Made by a program: the position numbers and the translations under genes. Of a stretch of 64,000 bases of DNA, positions 23,612 through 32,240 are shown piece after piece. Each line of letters begins with the position of its first letter. The stretch's first letter is position 1. The notes below the pieces were generated by a model, which did no database searches, was not told the DNA's origin, and saw only the letters and a program-made list of their open reading frames with translations. The DNA comes from Deinococcus budaensis (lineage in GTDB: Bacteria > Deinococcota > Deinococci > Deinococcales > Deinococcaceae), in NCBI RefSeq assembly GCF_014201885.1, contig NZ_JACHFN010000005.1:62001-126000 (forward strand), written 5' to 3'.

Positions 23612-26496
23612 GAGTCATCCCGCGGATGCGTCTCCTCAGTACCCTCTGGCGACCGGGCGCATCGCGCGTGGTCTTGCTGCTCGGCCCGTCCGGGTACGGC
23701 AAAACCATCCTGATGGCTCAAGCGGCCGAGAACGCTGAACTCTGCGTTCCCCTTAATCTGCTTGAGGTCGAGGGGGACGCCCACGCCCTGGTCGAGGCGA
23801 TGGCCGAAGCGCTTTCCGACAGGTTCCCCGAAGTCGCCCACGAGATTCACACGGGCAATGGCGAGCGCACGTTGCCTGCCCGACAGACGGCCAGACTGCT
23901 CGGCCACCTGCCTCCCGCCCTGATCCTGGTGGACCACGCCGAGCGGCTGTGCGCGGACAGTGAGACGTGGCTGCTGGAGTTGGTCCGGGCCCTGCCCCAG
24001 CAGCATCGGATGATCATCGCCGGGCGTACGCTCGATTCCTTCGAAGTGCCGTACCTGGTCGCCACGCAGCACGTCAGGGTCATCGGCCCAGAGCAACTGG
24101 CCTTCGATAACCATGAACTGCACCTGTTGGCCTCGGAGGCGCCTCATGCTCCAAACTCCGCCGCTCTTCAACACCTGCATGGCTGGCCGTTAGGCGTCGC
24201 CCTCGCGATTACCGGGGCGTACGGGCAGACGGCGGCCGAGCTAATCCGGGTCCTCCTGCGGACCCTGCCGCGCGACCTCCAGCGGGTCCTGCCGCACCTA
24301 GCTCCGTACGACACCTGGACCGACTCCCTCCCACCGTCCCTGGGGTTGGAGGTGCCGGACAACTGGCTGGGCACGCTGCTGATGGCGCGGTGGCCACTGC
24401 TGCAAAACGGCCAGGGTGGATTCAACCCCCATGAAGTGATCCTGGGCGTGCTCGAGGAGCAATTGCGCCGGGACACACAGGAATGGCAACGGGCTTACCG
24501 GCAGGCCGCCGAACGCGCCCTCGCAGGTGATCGCCCCCTGCACGCCTTCGGGCTGCTGTTGAACGCCGACCTGGTGAGTGAGGCGGCGCACCTGGCGGAG
24601 CGGGTCGTGCCGACCCTCATGAGCCGCGGCCAGTTCCTGGTGATGCGTCAGGTGCTGGACAGGCTGCCAAAGGAGGTCACCACCGGTTCCCCCGTCCTGA
24701 CCCGGCATTACGGGATAGCCCTTATCGAGACCGAGCAGCTTCAGGCGGGGATGGGGTACCTCCAGGCCCTTGCCGAGGCGCCGGGCACGCGGGTCCAGGT
24801 CCTGCCCGCCCTCGCTCACGGGATGTGTTTACAGGCCCGCCTGCTCGATGCGAAGGCACTCATCGAGGAGGCCAAGGGGTACCTGGGACAGTACGGCGTC
24901 GAAGAGCAGTTGGAGCTGTTGTCGACCGAGGGCAACATTCTGCGCGATATCGGCCATCCCAGGGAAGGACTCGAACTCCTGCTCAAGGCGGCCCGGCTCG
25001 CGGAGACGAACAACGCCGAGAAAGCGCTGGGCACCGCGATGATCGGCCTAAACGCGAGTTACCTGCGCCTTTCCAAGCTGGACGAGGCCATGAACGCCGT
25101 GAAAAAAGCCCACCTCATCTTCGAGCGGCTAGGGATGGTGGGCCGCCTGCCCATCCCACTGCTGAACGCCGCGCTCCTCCACGCCGCAAAGGATGAACTG
25201 ACACCGGCCAGAGACCTGCTGCACCGCGCCCTGAACATGGCCGAGGAGCAGCAGGCACGCTCCCTCACGTCCGTGTACTTCGCGCTGGGCGGCATCTGTC
25301 TCAAGGAGGGCAAAACCGAAGAGGCCACGGGGCACCTCATGAAGGCCGTGGAGCACGCGCGCGTCAGCGGTCGCCCCGACCGGCAATACATGGCCGAGTT
25401 GATCCTCTCGGAAGCCCTGCGCGCGCAATTCCAGCACGTGGAGGCCGACCGCCACCTCGGGCTTGCCGAGAGCCTGCTGGAGCTGCACCCGCAGATCGAG
25501 GAGAACGCCACGCTGGCCGGGCTGATTCAGTTCCAGCAGGGGCAACGTGCCTATGCTCAGGGCCGGGGAGCGGAGGCCGCCTCGCACTTCCGGGCCGTGC
25601 CCACCGAGACCGGGGAAATCAGCGAGTGGGCGGCGCGGGCTGGCCTGTACCGTGCCCTGATCGCCCATGAGCAGGGCACGCTCGGGGAGGAGCACATCCG
25701 CGCGTTTATGGAGCTCCACCGCCAGCAACAAAGCCGCCGCTACCTTTACCCCGATCTGGCCGTGACCCGCCCGGTGTTGCGCGAGGCCGTGCGGCAAGGC
25801 TGGTTTGTCCCCGAACTTCAGGAGTTCGCGTTCGGGCAACTTCAGGATCAGCGGCACCGGCTTTACATCAAGACGCTGGGGGCCCTGACGGTCACCCTCA
25901 ACGACGAGCCGCTGCAACTTGTCGGCAGCAACGTCACCCGTGCCCAGGAGCTGATCGCCCTGATGGCCCTGGTGCCACCGGCCACGGCAGGCGAACTGCA
26001 ACGCATCCTGATCGGCGAGAAGAAGGGCGACCACCGCAACGCCCTGTCCACCCTGCGTCAGTCGCTGGTCAGAGCTACCGGTCTACCGCACCCGGTGGTG
26101 CAGGACGCCAGCCGCCGGTACAAGTACAGTGACGAGCTTGACGTCCGCACGGACATCGACGAGTTGCGGCGGGCCGTCCGCACCAGGAACATTCTGGCCC
26201 TCCGCAAGCTCCTCGGGCAGGGCACCGAGTTCCTGCCGGGGATCGACAGTGCCTGGGCGGCCGATCTGCGGGAGACGGAAATTCCGGAAGTTCTGTCCGA
26301 TGCGTACGAGGTGCTGGGGACTGAGGCGCTCGAGCGCCGGGCTTTTACAGAGGCCCTGCGGTACTACGAGGCCGTGCAGCACCTGAATCCGGCGGAGCAC
26401 ATCCTGCGGGCGCTCATCGAGATTCACCGCGCCCTGGGGGACACCGCCAAGATGCAGAACACCGAACGCGAACTCCAGGTCCTGTTCCCCAACTGA
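23608..26496 (+). CDS. STAND ATPase with TPR repeats and a BTAD-like C-terminus
   Basis: This 962-residue protein resembles MalT/LuxR-type signal-transducing ATPases. It has Walker A GPSGYGKT (about 27-34) and Walker B LILVDHAERL (about 105-114). A winged/helical region follows, then many TPR repeats (about 340-720) and a C-terminal 240 residues starting LYIKTLGALTVTLNDEPLQL. That last part resembles the SARP/BTAD domain of some activators: an OmpR-type winged helix (LSTLRQSLVRATG, YKYSDELDVRTDIDEL) plus helical BTAD part. No LuxR helix-turn-helix is seen. It is probably a transcription regulator activated by a ligand bound to the TPR part. Confidence 0.75.
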   Translation: MRVIPRMRLLSTLWRPGASRVVLLLGPSGYGKTILMAQAAENAELCVPLNLLEVEGDAHALVEAMAEALSDRFPEVAHEIHTGNGERTLPARQTARLLGHLPPALILVDHAERLCADSETWLLELVRALPQQHRMIIAGRTLDSFEVPYLVATQHVRVIGPEQLAFDNHELHLLASEAPHAPNSAALQHLHGWPLGVALAITGAYGQTAAELIRVLLRTLPRDLQRVLPHLAPYDTWTDSLPPSLGLEVPDNWLGTLLMARWPLLQNGQGGFNPHEVILGVLEEQLRRDTQEWQRAYRQAAERALAGDRPLHAFGLLLNADLVSEAAHLAERVVPTLMSRGQFLVMRQVLDRLPKEVTTGSPVLTRHYGIALIETEQLQAGMGYLQALAEAPGTRVQVLPALAHGMCLQARLLDAKALIEEAKGYLGQYGVEEQLELLSTEGNILRDIGHPREGLELLLKAARLAETNNAEKALGTAMIGLNASYLRLSKLDEAMNAVKKAHLIFERLGMVGRLPIPLLNAALLHAAKDELTPARDLLHRALNMAEEQQARSLTSVYFALGGICLKEGKTEEATGHLMKAVEHARVSGRPDRQYMAELILSEALRAQFQHVEADRHLGLAESLLELHPQIEENATLAGLIQFQQGQRAYAQGRGAEAASHFRAVPTETGEISEWAARAGLYRALIAHEQGTLGEEHIRAFMELHRQQQSRRYLYPDLAVTRPVLREAVRQGWFVPELQEFAFGQLQDQRHRLYIKTLGALTVTLNDEPLQLVGSNVTRAQELIALMALVPPATAGELQRILIGEKKGDHRNALSTLRQSLVRATGLPHPVVQDASRRYKYSDELDVRTDIDELRRAVRTRNILALRKLLGQGTEFLPGIDSAWAADLRETEIPEVLSDAYEVLGTEALERRAFTEALRYYEAVQHLNPAEHILRALIEIHRALGDTAKMQNTERELQVLFPN

Positions 26497-26511
26497 CGGC
26501 ACGGCGCGGGA

Positions 26512-27204
26512 TCACTCCGAGGGCACCGGAACAGACGCCGCACTGACCATCAGCAGGCGGACGGCCGGCGCGAACGGAGGCACCTCCAGGACCCGCCCTT
26601 CGAGGCCGTGAGCAGCGAGGACCGCGAGCAGGGGTGCCAGGTCACCGGTTGAGGCATATGACTGATAGACCAGCCTGAACTGTCCGGCGGCATCCCGGCA
26701 GAACGTCGGCCGGTCGAAGAACACCAGTTGTTGCGTGAGACTCAACGTGGTCCGGGCGCGGCGAAGCGACCGCAGGACCGCACGCCGGCTCGTCGCGTCC
26801 GCCGCGCGGTCGGGCTGCAACCCCAGGGCCGAGAGGGCCGCGTGGTCCGCCTGGACCACGCGGCTGTCCCCCATCAACAGGTCGAGCATGGTGAGCAGGG
26901 CATCCCGCCAACGCGCGGTGGAATGCAGGTCCCGCAACTCCTGCCCCAGTCGGTCCTGCACGGCCGTCAACACGTCGGCCCGTTGCAGGCCGCGCTCCAG
27001 GTCCTCCCAGCGCTCCCCGCTCTCGAAGTTGGGGCAGTGCGCGATAGAGGTGCCGTCCGGCCGACGCCACAGCCGCTCCCCACCCTCACTGATGCACAGG
27101 TAACCCGCCACCACGGTGGCCAGTCGCTGGTTCAGGTCGGGAAGCTCGGCCGCCACGGTTCCAGCATAAGCGTCTGAAATCACATTCTCGTCACGCGGCT
27201 CCAC
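26512..27204 (-). CDS. hypothetical protein, 230 aa
   Basis: This soluble protein converges on the STAND gene, with only 15 bases between the two stops. The start could be internal. The C-terminal part (TLSLTQQLVFFDRPTFCRDA, FRLVYQSYASTGDLAPLLAV, VLEVPPFAPAVRLLMVSAAS) looks like a mixed alpha/beta domain. No motif or family is recognised. It is divergent from the winged-helix gene at 27272. Confidence 0.5.
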   Translation of the reverse strand: MEPRDENVISDAYAGTVAAELPDLNQRLATVVAGYLCISEGGERLWRRPDGTSIAHCPNFESGERWEDLERGLQRADVLTAVQDRLGQELRDLHSTARWRDALLTMLDLLMGDSRVVQADHAALSALGLQPDRAADATSRRAVLRSLRRARTTLSLTQQLVFFDRPTFCRDAAGQFRLVYQSYASTGDLAPLLAVLAAHGLEGRVLEVPPFAPAVRLLMVSAASVPVPSE

Positions 27205-27258
27205 GAGGTTTCCACAAGGTCTCCATAGGACTTAGCCGGGATTCCACAATGCGCTCCC

Positions 27259-27264
27259 TAGGGT
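27259..27264 (+). promoter_or_regulatory. leaderless-type -10 hexamer TAGGGT
   Basis: TAGGGT ends 7 bases before the ATG at 27272. The possible Shine-Dalgarno AGGG is part of the same hexamer, so a leaderless start is the simpler reading. Confidence 0.35.
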
Positions 27265-27271
27265 GCGCGGC

Positions 27272-28780
27272 ATGGGAGCCGCCCAAGAGCACCGCCGCAC
27301 CACACACCGGCAGTTGGTTCTCACGGTATTGAACGACCCTGCCCATCCGTCCCTCTCCCTCACCGAGCTGCGGGAGCAGGTCAACACCACCTTACGCGCT
27401 GGGTACGACACGCTGGCCGCCGTTACCAAGGACCTGTGCGAGGAAGGCCTGGTCACACGCCACGGCGGCAACGGCGGGCGCTTCATGCTGCCCGAACGCG
27501 AAGCGGAAGCGCTGCGCACCTTGGAGCACCGCGTGCGGACGTACCTGGCCGGATGTCCGGAGCCCGTGGCGTACAACCAGCTCTACGCGGAACTGCTGCT
27601 GGACAAGACCACCCTGACGAGCATCCTGACCGTGATGGCGCGGGAGGGCACGCTGCTCGTGGTGGAAAGCCTCAGTCTGGGCAAGAAGCTCTATCACCTG
27701 GCCGAGACGCCAGCAAGCGAGCAGGAAGACTTCCATGTGGAGCTCGCCGATCAGGTGCTGAAGGTGTTCAGGCGCTGGGGCCGCGCCCTCGCCAGTCACG
27801 CCGATCTCCAGCGGCTCGGCAGCAAGGCCACCATCAAGCGTTACCTGACCTGCCTCGTCGAGTACGGGCTGCTTCAGGAAACGGGGGGCGGCAGCGCGAC
27901 GAACTACCGCGTGTACACCCAGGGGGTCCACGGGGCCGGGGTGGTCGCCGAGGTCCTCAAGATCATGGCCCAGGAACTCGGCCAGCCTGCCGCGCCTGTG
28001 GCCGCCACGACCCCTCCTCTCCCCACCCAGGAGACTCCCGGCCATGACGAAACCAGCAGCCACACCCATGCCCACCTCGACCACCTCTCGCCCGACGCAG
28101 CATCTGTGGCTGCTGGTCCGCAACCTGCCGGGCTCTCAGAACGTCGAGGTGACGGAGGTGATCGCGCAGAACGGGGCAGGGCGGGCCTTCCAGTACCAGG
28201 TAGCGGCTCAGGCAGACCGTCAGGCGCTATTGGGCAGCGTGCTGCTTCAGGCGATCAAACGGTGCACGAACAACGGGGTCATCGCCCTGCACAGTCCACA
28301 CACCGAGTACGTGCGGATCGCCGACCGCCAGGGCAAGCGCCCGCCGGAACTGGCGGGCACCCTGAAGCGGCACAACCTGACCCTCACGCTGGCGCGGCGG
28401 CAGGGCGGGGTGGGACTGTTCGCAGAGTACGCCGAGGCCCTGCACGAACACCGCATTCCGGACCTGCCCCCCATGATCGACTTCCAGCTGTACACCGGCT
28501 GCATCACCGATGGTCAGGAGGCCTATGTCGGTGCCGTTCTGGTGGGGGCGAACCGGCTGCACACCTGGCGCAACACGGTCAAGGGTCCCAACCTGACCCT
28601 CTCGGAACTGCACGCGGTGCGCTGGGCCTTCAGCACCATGCCTTCCGGGAGCACGGTGGAGATTCACAACCAGTCGCGGGACGCCCGGCGGCTGTGGACC
28701 GAGCCCGAAGAGGTGATGGGAGAGCACGAGGCCGACCTGAGGCCCTACATGCTCAGGCTCGCCCAGACCATCGCCAGTAG
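27272..28780 (+). CDS. winged-helix-repeat plasmid protein with anomalous C-terminal overlap
   Basis: The first 215 residues contain three winged-helix-like units: HRQLVLTVLNDP...LREQVNTTL...DLCEEGLVTRHGGNGG; LAGCPEPVAYNQLYAELLLDKTTLTSILTVM; and RALASHADLQRLGSKATIKRY...GLLQETGGG. This suggests a DNA-binding plasmid protein such as a replication or control factor. After about codon 255 the frame runs on for 736 bases through the next gene in another phase, giving Arg/Gly/Pro/His-rich sequence that looks non-coding. A one-base shift just before 28044 would end it at the next gene's ATGA. The true C-terminus is therefore uncertain. Confidence 0.6.
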   Translation: MGAAQEHRRTTHRQLVLTVLNDPAHPSLSLTELREQVNTTLRAGYDTLAAVTKDLCEEGLVTRHGGNGGRFMLPEREAEALRTLEHRVRTYLAGCPEPVAYNQLYAELLLDKTTLTSILTVMAREGTLLVVESLSLGKKLYHLAETPASEQEDFHVELADQVLKVFRRWGRALASHADLQRLGSKATIKRYLTCLVEYGLLQETGGGSATNYRVYTQGVHGAGVVAEVLKIMAQELGQPAAPVAATTPPLPTQETPGHDETSSHTHAHLDHLSPDAASVAAGPQPAGLSERRGDGGDRAERGRAGLPVPGSGSGRPSGAIGQRAASGDQTVHEQRGHRPAQSTHRVRADRRPPGQAPAGTGGHPEAAQPDPHAGAAAGRGGTVRRVRRGPARTPHSGPAPHDRLPAVHRLHHRWSGGLCRCRSGGGEPAAHLAQHGQGSQPDPLGTARGALGLQHHAFREHGGDSQPVAGRPAAVDRARRGDGRARGRPEALHAQARPDHRQ

Positions 28781-28892
28781 GCAGATCCGCTTTCAACCTC
28801 CCAAGGGGACAGCACACCCGGGGCTGTTTCGTCAGCACACGCGCTTGCTGGCAGGCACGCAGTTCGCTGACGCCGCGAGGGAGCGCCCATGA
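28044..28892 (+). CDS. RNase H-like fold protein (possibly inactive)
   Basis: The protein has 282 residues; the ATG has AGGAG upstream. The N-terminal half is a beta-rich domain (HLWLLVRNLPGSQNVEV). The second half has IDFQLYTGCITDGQEAYVGA, then LTLSELHAVRWAF and STVEIHNQSRDARRLW, which follow the order of RNase H: strand with Asp, three strands, helix with Glu, then a strand. The usual second and third acids are unclear (VEIHNQ instead of an Asp), so catalysis is doubtful. The stop overlaps the next start by four bases. It may be a plasmid replication accessory. Fold call is tentative. Confidence 0.5.
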   Translation: MTKPAATPMPTSTTSRPTQHLWLLVRNLPGSQNVEVTEVIAQNGAGRAFQYQVAAQADRQALLGSVLLQAIKRCTNNGVIALHSPHTEYVRIADRQGKRPPELAGTLKRHNLTLTLARRQGGVGLFAEYAEALHEHRIPDLPPMIDFQLYTGCITDGQEAYVGAVLVGANRLHTWRNTVKGPNLTLSELHAVRWAFSTMPSGSTVEIHNQSRDARRLWTEPEEVMGEHEADLRPYMLRLAQTIASRQIRFQPPKGTAHPGLFRQHTRLLAGTQFADAARERP

Positions 28893-29782
28893 GCTTCGAC
28901 CTCCAGACGCTCCAGGCCCGTGGCCTCCTGTCGGGGGCGCAGGTGGCGGCCGCCCTGAGCGTTCAGGAGCGGCGCGGCGGAACATTCCTGGGCGCCGTGG
29001 CAGAGCTTCTGGGAGACCAGGCCGGGCAGGTCTGGCAGCAGTTCGCGCGGGACCTGAACTGGCCGTTCTATCCGGACCACAAGGCGCTGAAAAGCCTCGA
29101 AGGGCACCTGATCGACCACAGGACCGCCTTACGCCTGGGCGTTCTCCCCCACCGTCGGCAACACCTGTCCCTGCACGTGCTCACCCACGACCCCGAGCTG
29201 CGGGTGAAGGACCTGCACGAACTGGGGAGCTTCATCACCCTGGAACTCGTCACGCCGGATGTGTACCGCCGGGTGTCTGCACTGATCTACCCCCGCCTGC
29301 CGTACGAGCGATTCGACGAGTCTGAGGCCCTGGCCATCGCCACCGGGCGCGGGGCAAGGCTGTTCGCGGGCGGCAGCATCGCGGACTGGCGCGGCCGCCG
29401 CCTCATCACGGAAACCCAGGCCGCCGAGGCGCAGGCCATCCTGAACGGCTTCGAGTACGTCGATCCCGAGATCAGCCCACCCGATCCCAGCACCCTCAGC
29501 CTGGTGGACTGGGACACCCTGGTGACGCTGCGCGTCTACCCCTACCGGCTGGTGGGCACCCACCTTCAGGTCCTGATGAGCGAGTCCAACGACATGACGC
29601 TCCGCACGCTCGAGTTCAGCGCGCAGCGGCGGATCGTGCCGGTCATGACGGCCCAGGCTTCCCTGGACCTGCTGCTGAGCGCCAACGCGGAAACAGGGTC
29701 GACCATCACGGCCCTCGCGGACATGATCAGCGCGCTGGGGCCGCTGCCGACCCAACCGGAGCCGTCCGTTGCCAGCGAATAG
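28889..29782 (+). CDS. orphan MshEN-domain protein (two copies, no ATPase)
   Basis: The protein has 297 residues and resembles the N-terminal domains of GspE/PilB/MshE secretion ATPases, but lacks the ATPase. Unit one contains ALRLGVLPHRRQHLSLHVLT followed by DPELRVKDLHEL and SALIYPRLPYERF. Unit two contains LVTLRVYPYRLVGTHLQVLM with SESNDMTLRTLEF. MshEN domains bind cyclic-di-GMP in some ATPases; the binding consensus (RLGxxL, GxL) is only partly present. It is coupled to the genes before (ATGA overlap) and after (14-base overlap). A link between second messenger and plasmid replication is speculative. Confidence 0.6.
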   Translation: MSFDLQTLQARGLLSGAQVAAALSVQERRGGTFLGAVAELLGDQAGQVWQQFARDLNWPFYPDHKALKSLEGHLIDHRTALRLGVLPHRRQHLSLHVLTHDPELRVKDLHELGSFITLELVTPDVYRRVSALIYPRLPYERFDESEALAIATGRGARLFAGGSIADWRGRRLITETQAAEAQAILNGFEYVDPEISPPDPSTLSLVDWDTLVTLRVYPYRLVGTHLQVLMSESNDMTLRTLEFSAQRRIVPVMTAQASLDLLLSANAETGSTITALADMISALGPLPTQPEPSVASE

Positions 29783-30989
29783 CCTGCTCATTGAGGCGCT
29801 GGCAGCCCACGCCGCGGGCCTGGTGGTCATGCCCGTGAACGCGGGCGGAGAGTACGACAAGCGGCCGCACCTGGTGTTGATGGACACCGGGCACCGCGCG
29901 CCGAGCCGCAAGGCCCCGGGCCGGTGGGTGCCGTCCTGGCGCCCGCTGATGGAGGAGGCACCCACCGAGGACATGGTGGTGACGTGGTTCCGCCGTCCGG
30001 CGGGGAAGGGGCTGGCCTGTCTCACCGGGCAGCGGTCCGGACGGGTCGTGATCGACCTCGATGGCGCAACCGGGGATGAATTCCGCCAGCGCTGGGGGGT
30101 GCGGCCCCATGTCCGCACCGGGAGCGGGGGCTGGCACATCCACGTCGCCGCCCCGCCCTGGCGCGTCCCCACCCTGAACAGCAACAGCAAGGCGGCACTC
30201 GGGGCGGCCTTTCCCGGGTTGGACAGCCGGGCCGACGGCGGGTACGCCATCCTTCCGCCCACGGTCAGCCGCGCGGGACCCTACACCTGGCTGCGCCCCC
30301 TTGCCGATCTGGAAGGGACGGCGTTCCTGCCGGTGCCCGCTCAGGTGCTGCTGGGGCTGGTCGGTCCACCCCGGCAACCTCCGGCTTCACCGGCAGTGGC
30401 CCACCCTCCTTCCCCACTCCCCGCTGCAGCGGGGAGCCGCCCGCCACCGGGTGTCATGCAGGACGCCTTGGACGAGGCGTTGCGGCTGGTGGCCGCCTTC
30501 TACGGGCGTGACAACGCCGGGTTCTGGCTGGCGCGCACCCTGCGCGACTGGGGGCACGGCCGAGAGGACGTGAAGGACCTGAAGTTCCACACGCGGGTGC
30601 CCGAATACAACACCAAGGGCGAGAGAGAGCCGTATACGCAGGACCACTGGGAGGCGTCGGTGGACTCGGCGTTTACCCGTGCCCCCCGCGTGGGGGCGTC
30701 CAGGAAGCCGGAGCCGGTCACCACCCCCGACCGGCTGGTCCGGGTCTGGCCGCACCTGAACGGCGAGGAGCGGCGCCAGGCCCTGCGGTGTGTCGCCGCA
30801 AGCTGGACAGCCCAGGGGAAAGTGGACCGCGTCGTGTCCTTTTTCACGGCCCTGGCGGTGCCCGAGGAGGTGATCGCGGCGGAACTCGGCCACCTGACTC
30901 AACAACAGGCGCGGGGAATCCTCCTGCCTGGCCTGACATCGCTCGCCACCCGGTACCTTCCCGGCTGGGAACGCCGCGCCGCGGGTTGA
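29769..30989 (+). CDS. bifunctional primase-polymerase (prim-pol, AEP family)
   Basis: The protein has 406 residues. The N-terminal prim-pol domain shows VVIDLDG (about 94-100), a GSGGWHIHVA block (about 118-127) and LDSRADGGYAILPPTVSRAG (about 147-166), matching the metal-binding and catalytic pattern of plasmid/phage archaeo-eukaryotic primases. A Pro-rich linker (about 195-225) leads to a helical C-terminal domain with no helicase motifs. The start is a TTG overlapping the preceding gene by 14 bases. It probably primes plasmid replication; a separate helicase or host DnaB would be needed. Confidence 0.8.
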   Translation: MPANSLLIEALAAHAAGLVVMPVNAGGEYDKRPHLVLMDTGHRAPSRKAPGRWVPSWRPLMEEAPTEDMVVTWFRRPAGKGLACLTGQRSGRVVIDLDGATGDEFRQRWGVRPHVRTGSGGWHIHVAAPPWRVPTLNSNSKAALGAAFPGLDSRADGGYAILPPTVSRAGPYTWLRPLADLEGTAFLPVPAQVLLGLVGPPRQPPASPAVAHPPSPLPAAAGSRPPPGVMQDALDEALRLVAAFYGRDNAGFWLARTLRDWGHGREDVKDLKFHTRVPEYNTKGEREPYTQDHWEASVDSAFTRAPRVGASRKPEPVTTPDRLVRVWPHLNGEERRQALRCVAASWTAQGKVDRVVSFFTALAVPEEVIAAELGHLTQQQARGILLPGLTSLATRYLPGWERRAAG

Positions 30990-31048
30990 CGGCGGAGCCT
31001 GGTTCAGACCAAACTGGCCCTTACCAGAGGGTTTCCCAACCGGAGCGC

Positions 31049-31124
31049 TTTGGAAAACGCACCCCTCCTGCGCAAGTAGGAGGGGAAACTTGTTTCTTGT
31101 TACGCTGCCCCTGCGTTTTCCAAA
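31049..31124. repeat. nested inverted repeats in the sigma-like gene leader
   Basis: Outer arms TTTGGAAAACGCA (31049-31061) and its exact complement (31112-31124) enclose an inner perfect 8-bp stem CCCCTCCT/AGGAGGGG (31062-31069 and 31078-31085). The inner stem is followed by AAACTTGTTTCTTG, a weak U tract, so it may terminate the primase transcript. The outer arms end 5 bases before the ribosome site. Confidence 0.6.
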
Positions 31125-31140
31125 AACTCAGGAGGAAAGT

Positions 31141-32202
31141 ATGTTGGACCTGGTGCGTCGGCCCTTTGGTTTCGCTTCTGCTCTTGCGACGGAAGCCCAC
31201 ACGTTCACCGCAGACGAGAACGTTTTGCCCACCTCAGATGCGGTCCTCCGGGATCAGCTCCAGCTGATGCGGGAAGAGATTCGGCGGCAGTACGTCCGTC
31301 TCTCCAACACCGACCTGGTGTGGCACGCCAACGTGATCAACACGTACAAGGACGTGCATACGCTCTGGTTCGATGTCTGGGGAAGCACGCCGCCCTATCT
31401 CCTCACCCTGGCGTGCCTTAACTGGCTCAGGCACGTCCAGCGGTGGAACACCGAGGCTCACGCCTCGGTGGAGAATCTCTGGCGATTTGCAGCTCCCATC
31501 GCTCTCAAAGTGAGCGTGGAAGCCGCACCCCAGTTCTCCAGCTGGCAGGAGGCCTTCAGTTTCGTTGCGAGCAACGGCCTGGAGGTGATTCACCGCTGGA
31601 GACCCAGGGCAGGGATCACCTTCCTGAAGTACTTCGAGGAGTCCAGCCGAGCTGAACTTCCGAAGGGGGTGGCGTTCCTGCGTGGTCGCGGTCAGCAGCT
31701 TGACCAGCGCCTGCGCACCGTCTGGGCGGCTCGTGCGACGCTCCTGGCCTACGGCATCGATCAGGCCATGATCACGCCCGACCTGGTGCTGCGCGAGATT
31801 GCAAGCCAGTACACCGTGAAAAAGGAACCGATGCCCCGGCACTGGAACCTGAGGACGGTCACCGAGCTGCTGGAATCCCAGCAGTACGCGCCGATGTGGT
31901 CCCTGGACTACACCGGCGAGGACGATGACCGGATGTACGGTGACACCCTCGCCAGTGAGGTGGACGTCGAGCGCCGGTTCGAGACGACCACGATGCACCG
32001 CGAAGCCGGGATCGCCGCCCGTGCCCTGGCACACGCTGGACTCTGGCCCCTTGCGATGTCCCTGCCTCTCAAGGACCTGCTGGAAGCTGCGGAAAGTGGA
32101 ACTCAGCCACTGGACGCCTTCTGTCGGGAGTACAACTTGAAGCGGGACGACGCATTGGAGATCGTCAGCCTGATCGGTCACCTGACCCTCTGGACCGACT
32201 GA
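31141..32202 (+). CDS. divergent sigma-70-like factor
   Basis: The protein has 353 residues with a strong ribosome site (AGGAGGAAAGT). The order of segments follows sigma-70. Residues about 140-170 (VIHRWRPRAGITFLKYFEES) match region 2.3-2.4, where the family has a helix ending in FDPxxGxxFxTYAxWWIRxAI. Residues about 215-275 hold a region-3-like helix and WSLDYTGEDDDRMYGDTL, equivalent to the SLDxPxxxDDxxxLGDxI hallmark. Residues about 295-345 (FCREYNLKRDDALEIVSLI) resemble region 4. The aromatic promoter-melting residues are poorly kept. It would direct RNA polymerase to plasmid promoters, possibly the adjacent secretion genes. Alternative: an unrelated helical protein. Confidence 0.55.
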   Translation: MLDLVRRPFGFASALATEAHTFTADENVLPTSDAVLRDQLQLMREEIRRQYVRLSNTDLVWHANVINTYKDVHTLWFDVWGSTPPYLLTLACLNWLRHVQRWNTEAHASVENLWRFAAPIALKVSVEAAPQFSSWQEAFSFVASNGLEVIHRWRPRAGITFLKYFEESSRAELPKGVAFLRGRGQQLDQRLRTVWAARATLLAYGIDQAMITPDLVLREIASQYTVKKEPMPRHWNLRTVTELLESQQYAPMWSLDYTGEDDDRMYGDTLASEVDVERRFETTTMHREAGIAARALAHAGLWPLAMSLPLKDLLEAAESGTQPLDAFCREYNLKRDDALEIVSLIGHLTLWTD

Positions 32203-32210
32203 TCCCCGAG

Positions 32211-32240
32211 AGGCAACGCCGTTGCCTGACCTCCAAGGTC
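32211..32240 (+). repeat. two small hairpins before the terminator
   Basis: AGGCAACG-C-CGTTGCCT (32211-32227) and GACCT-CCA-AGGTC (32228-32240) lie back to back just after the stop codon, echoing the arrangement after the gene ending at 16687. Confidence 0.5.
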
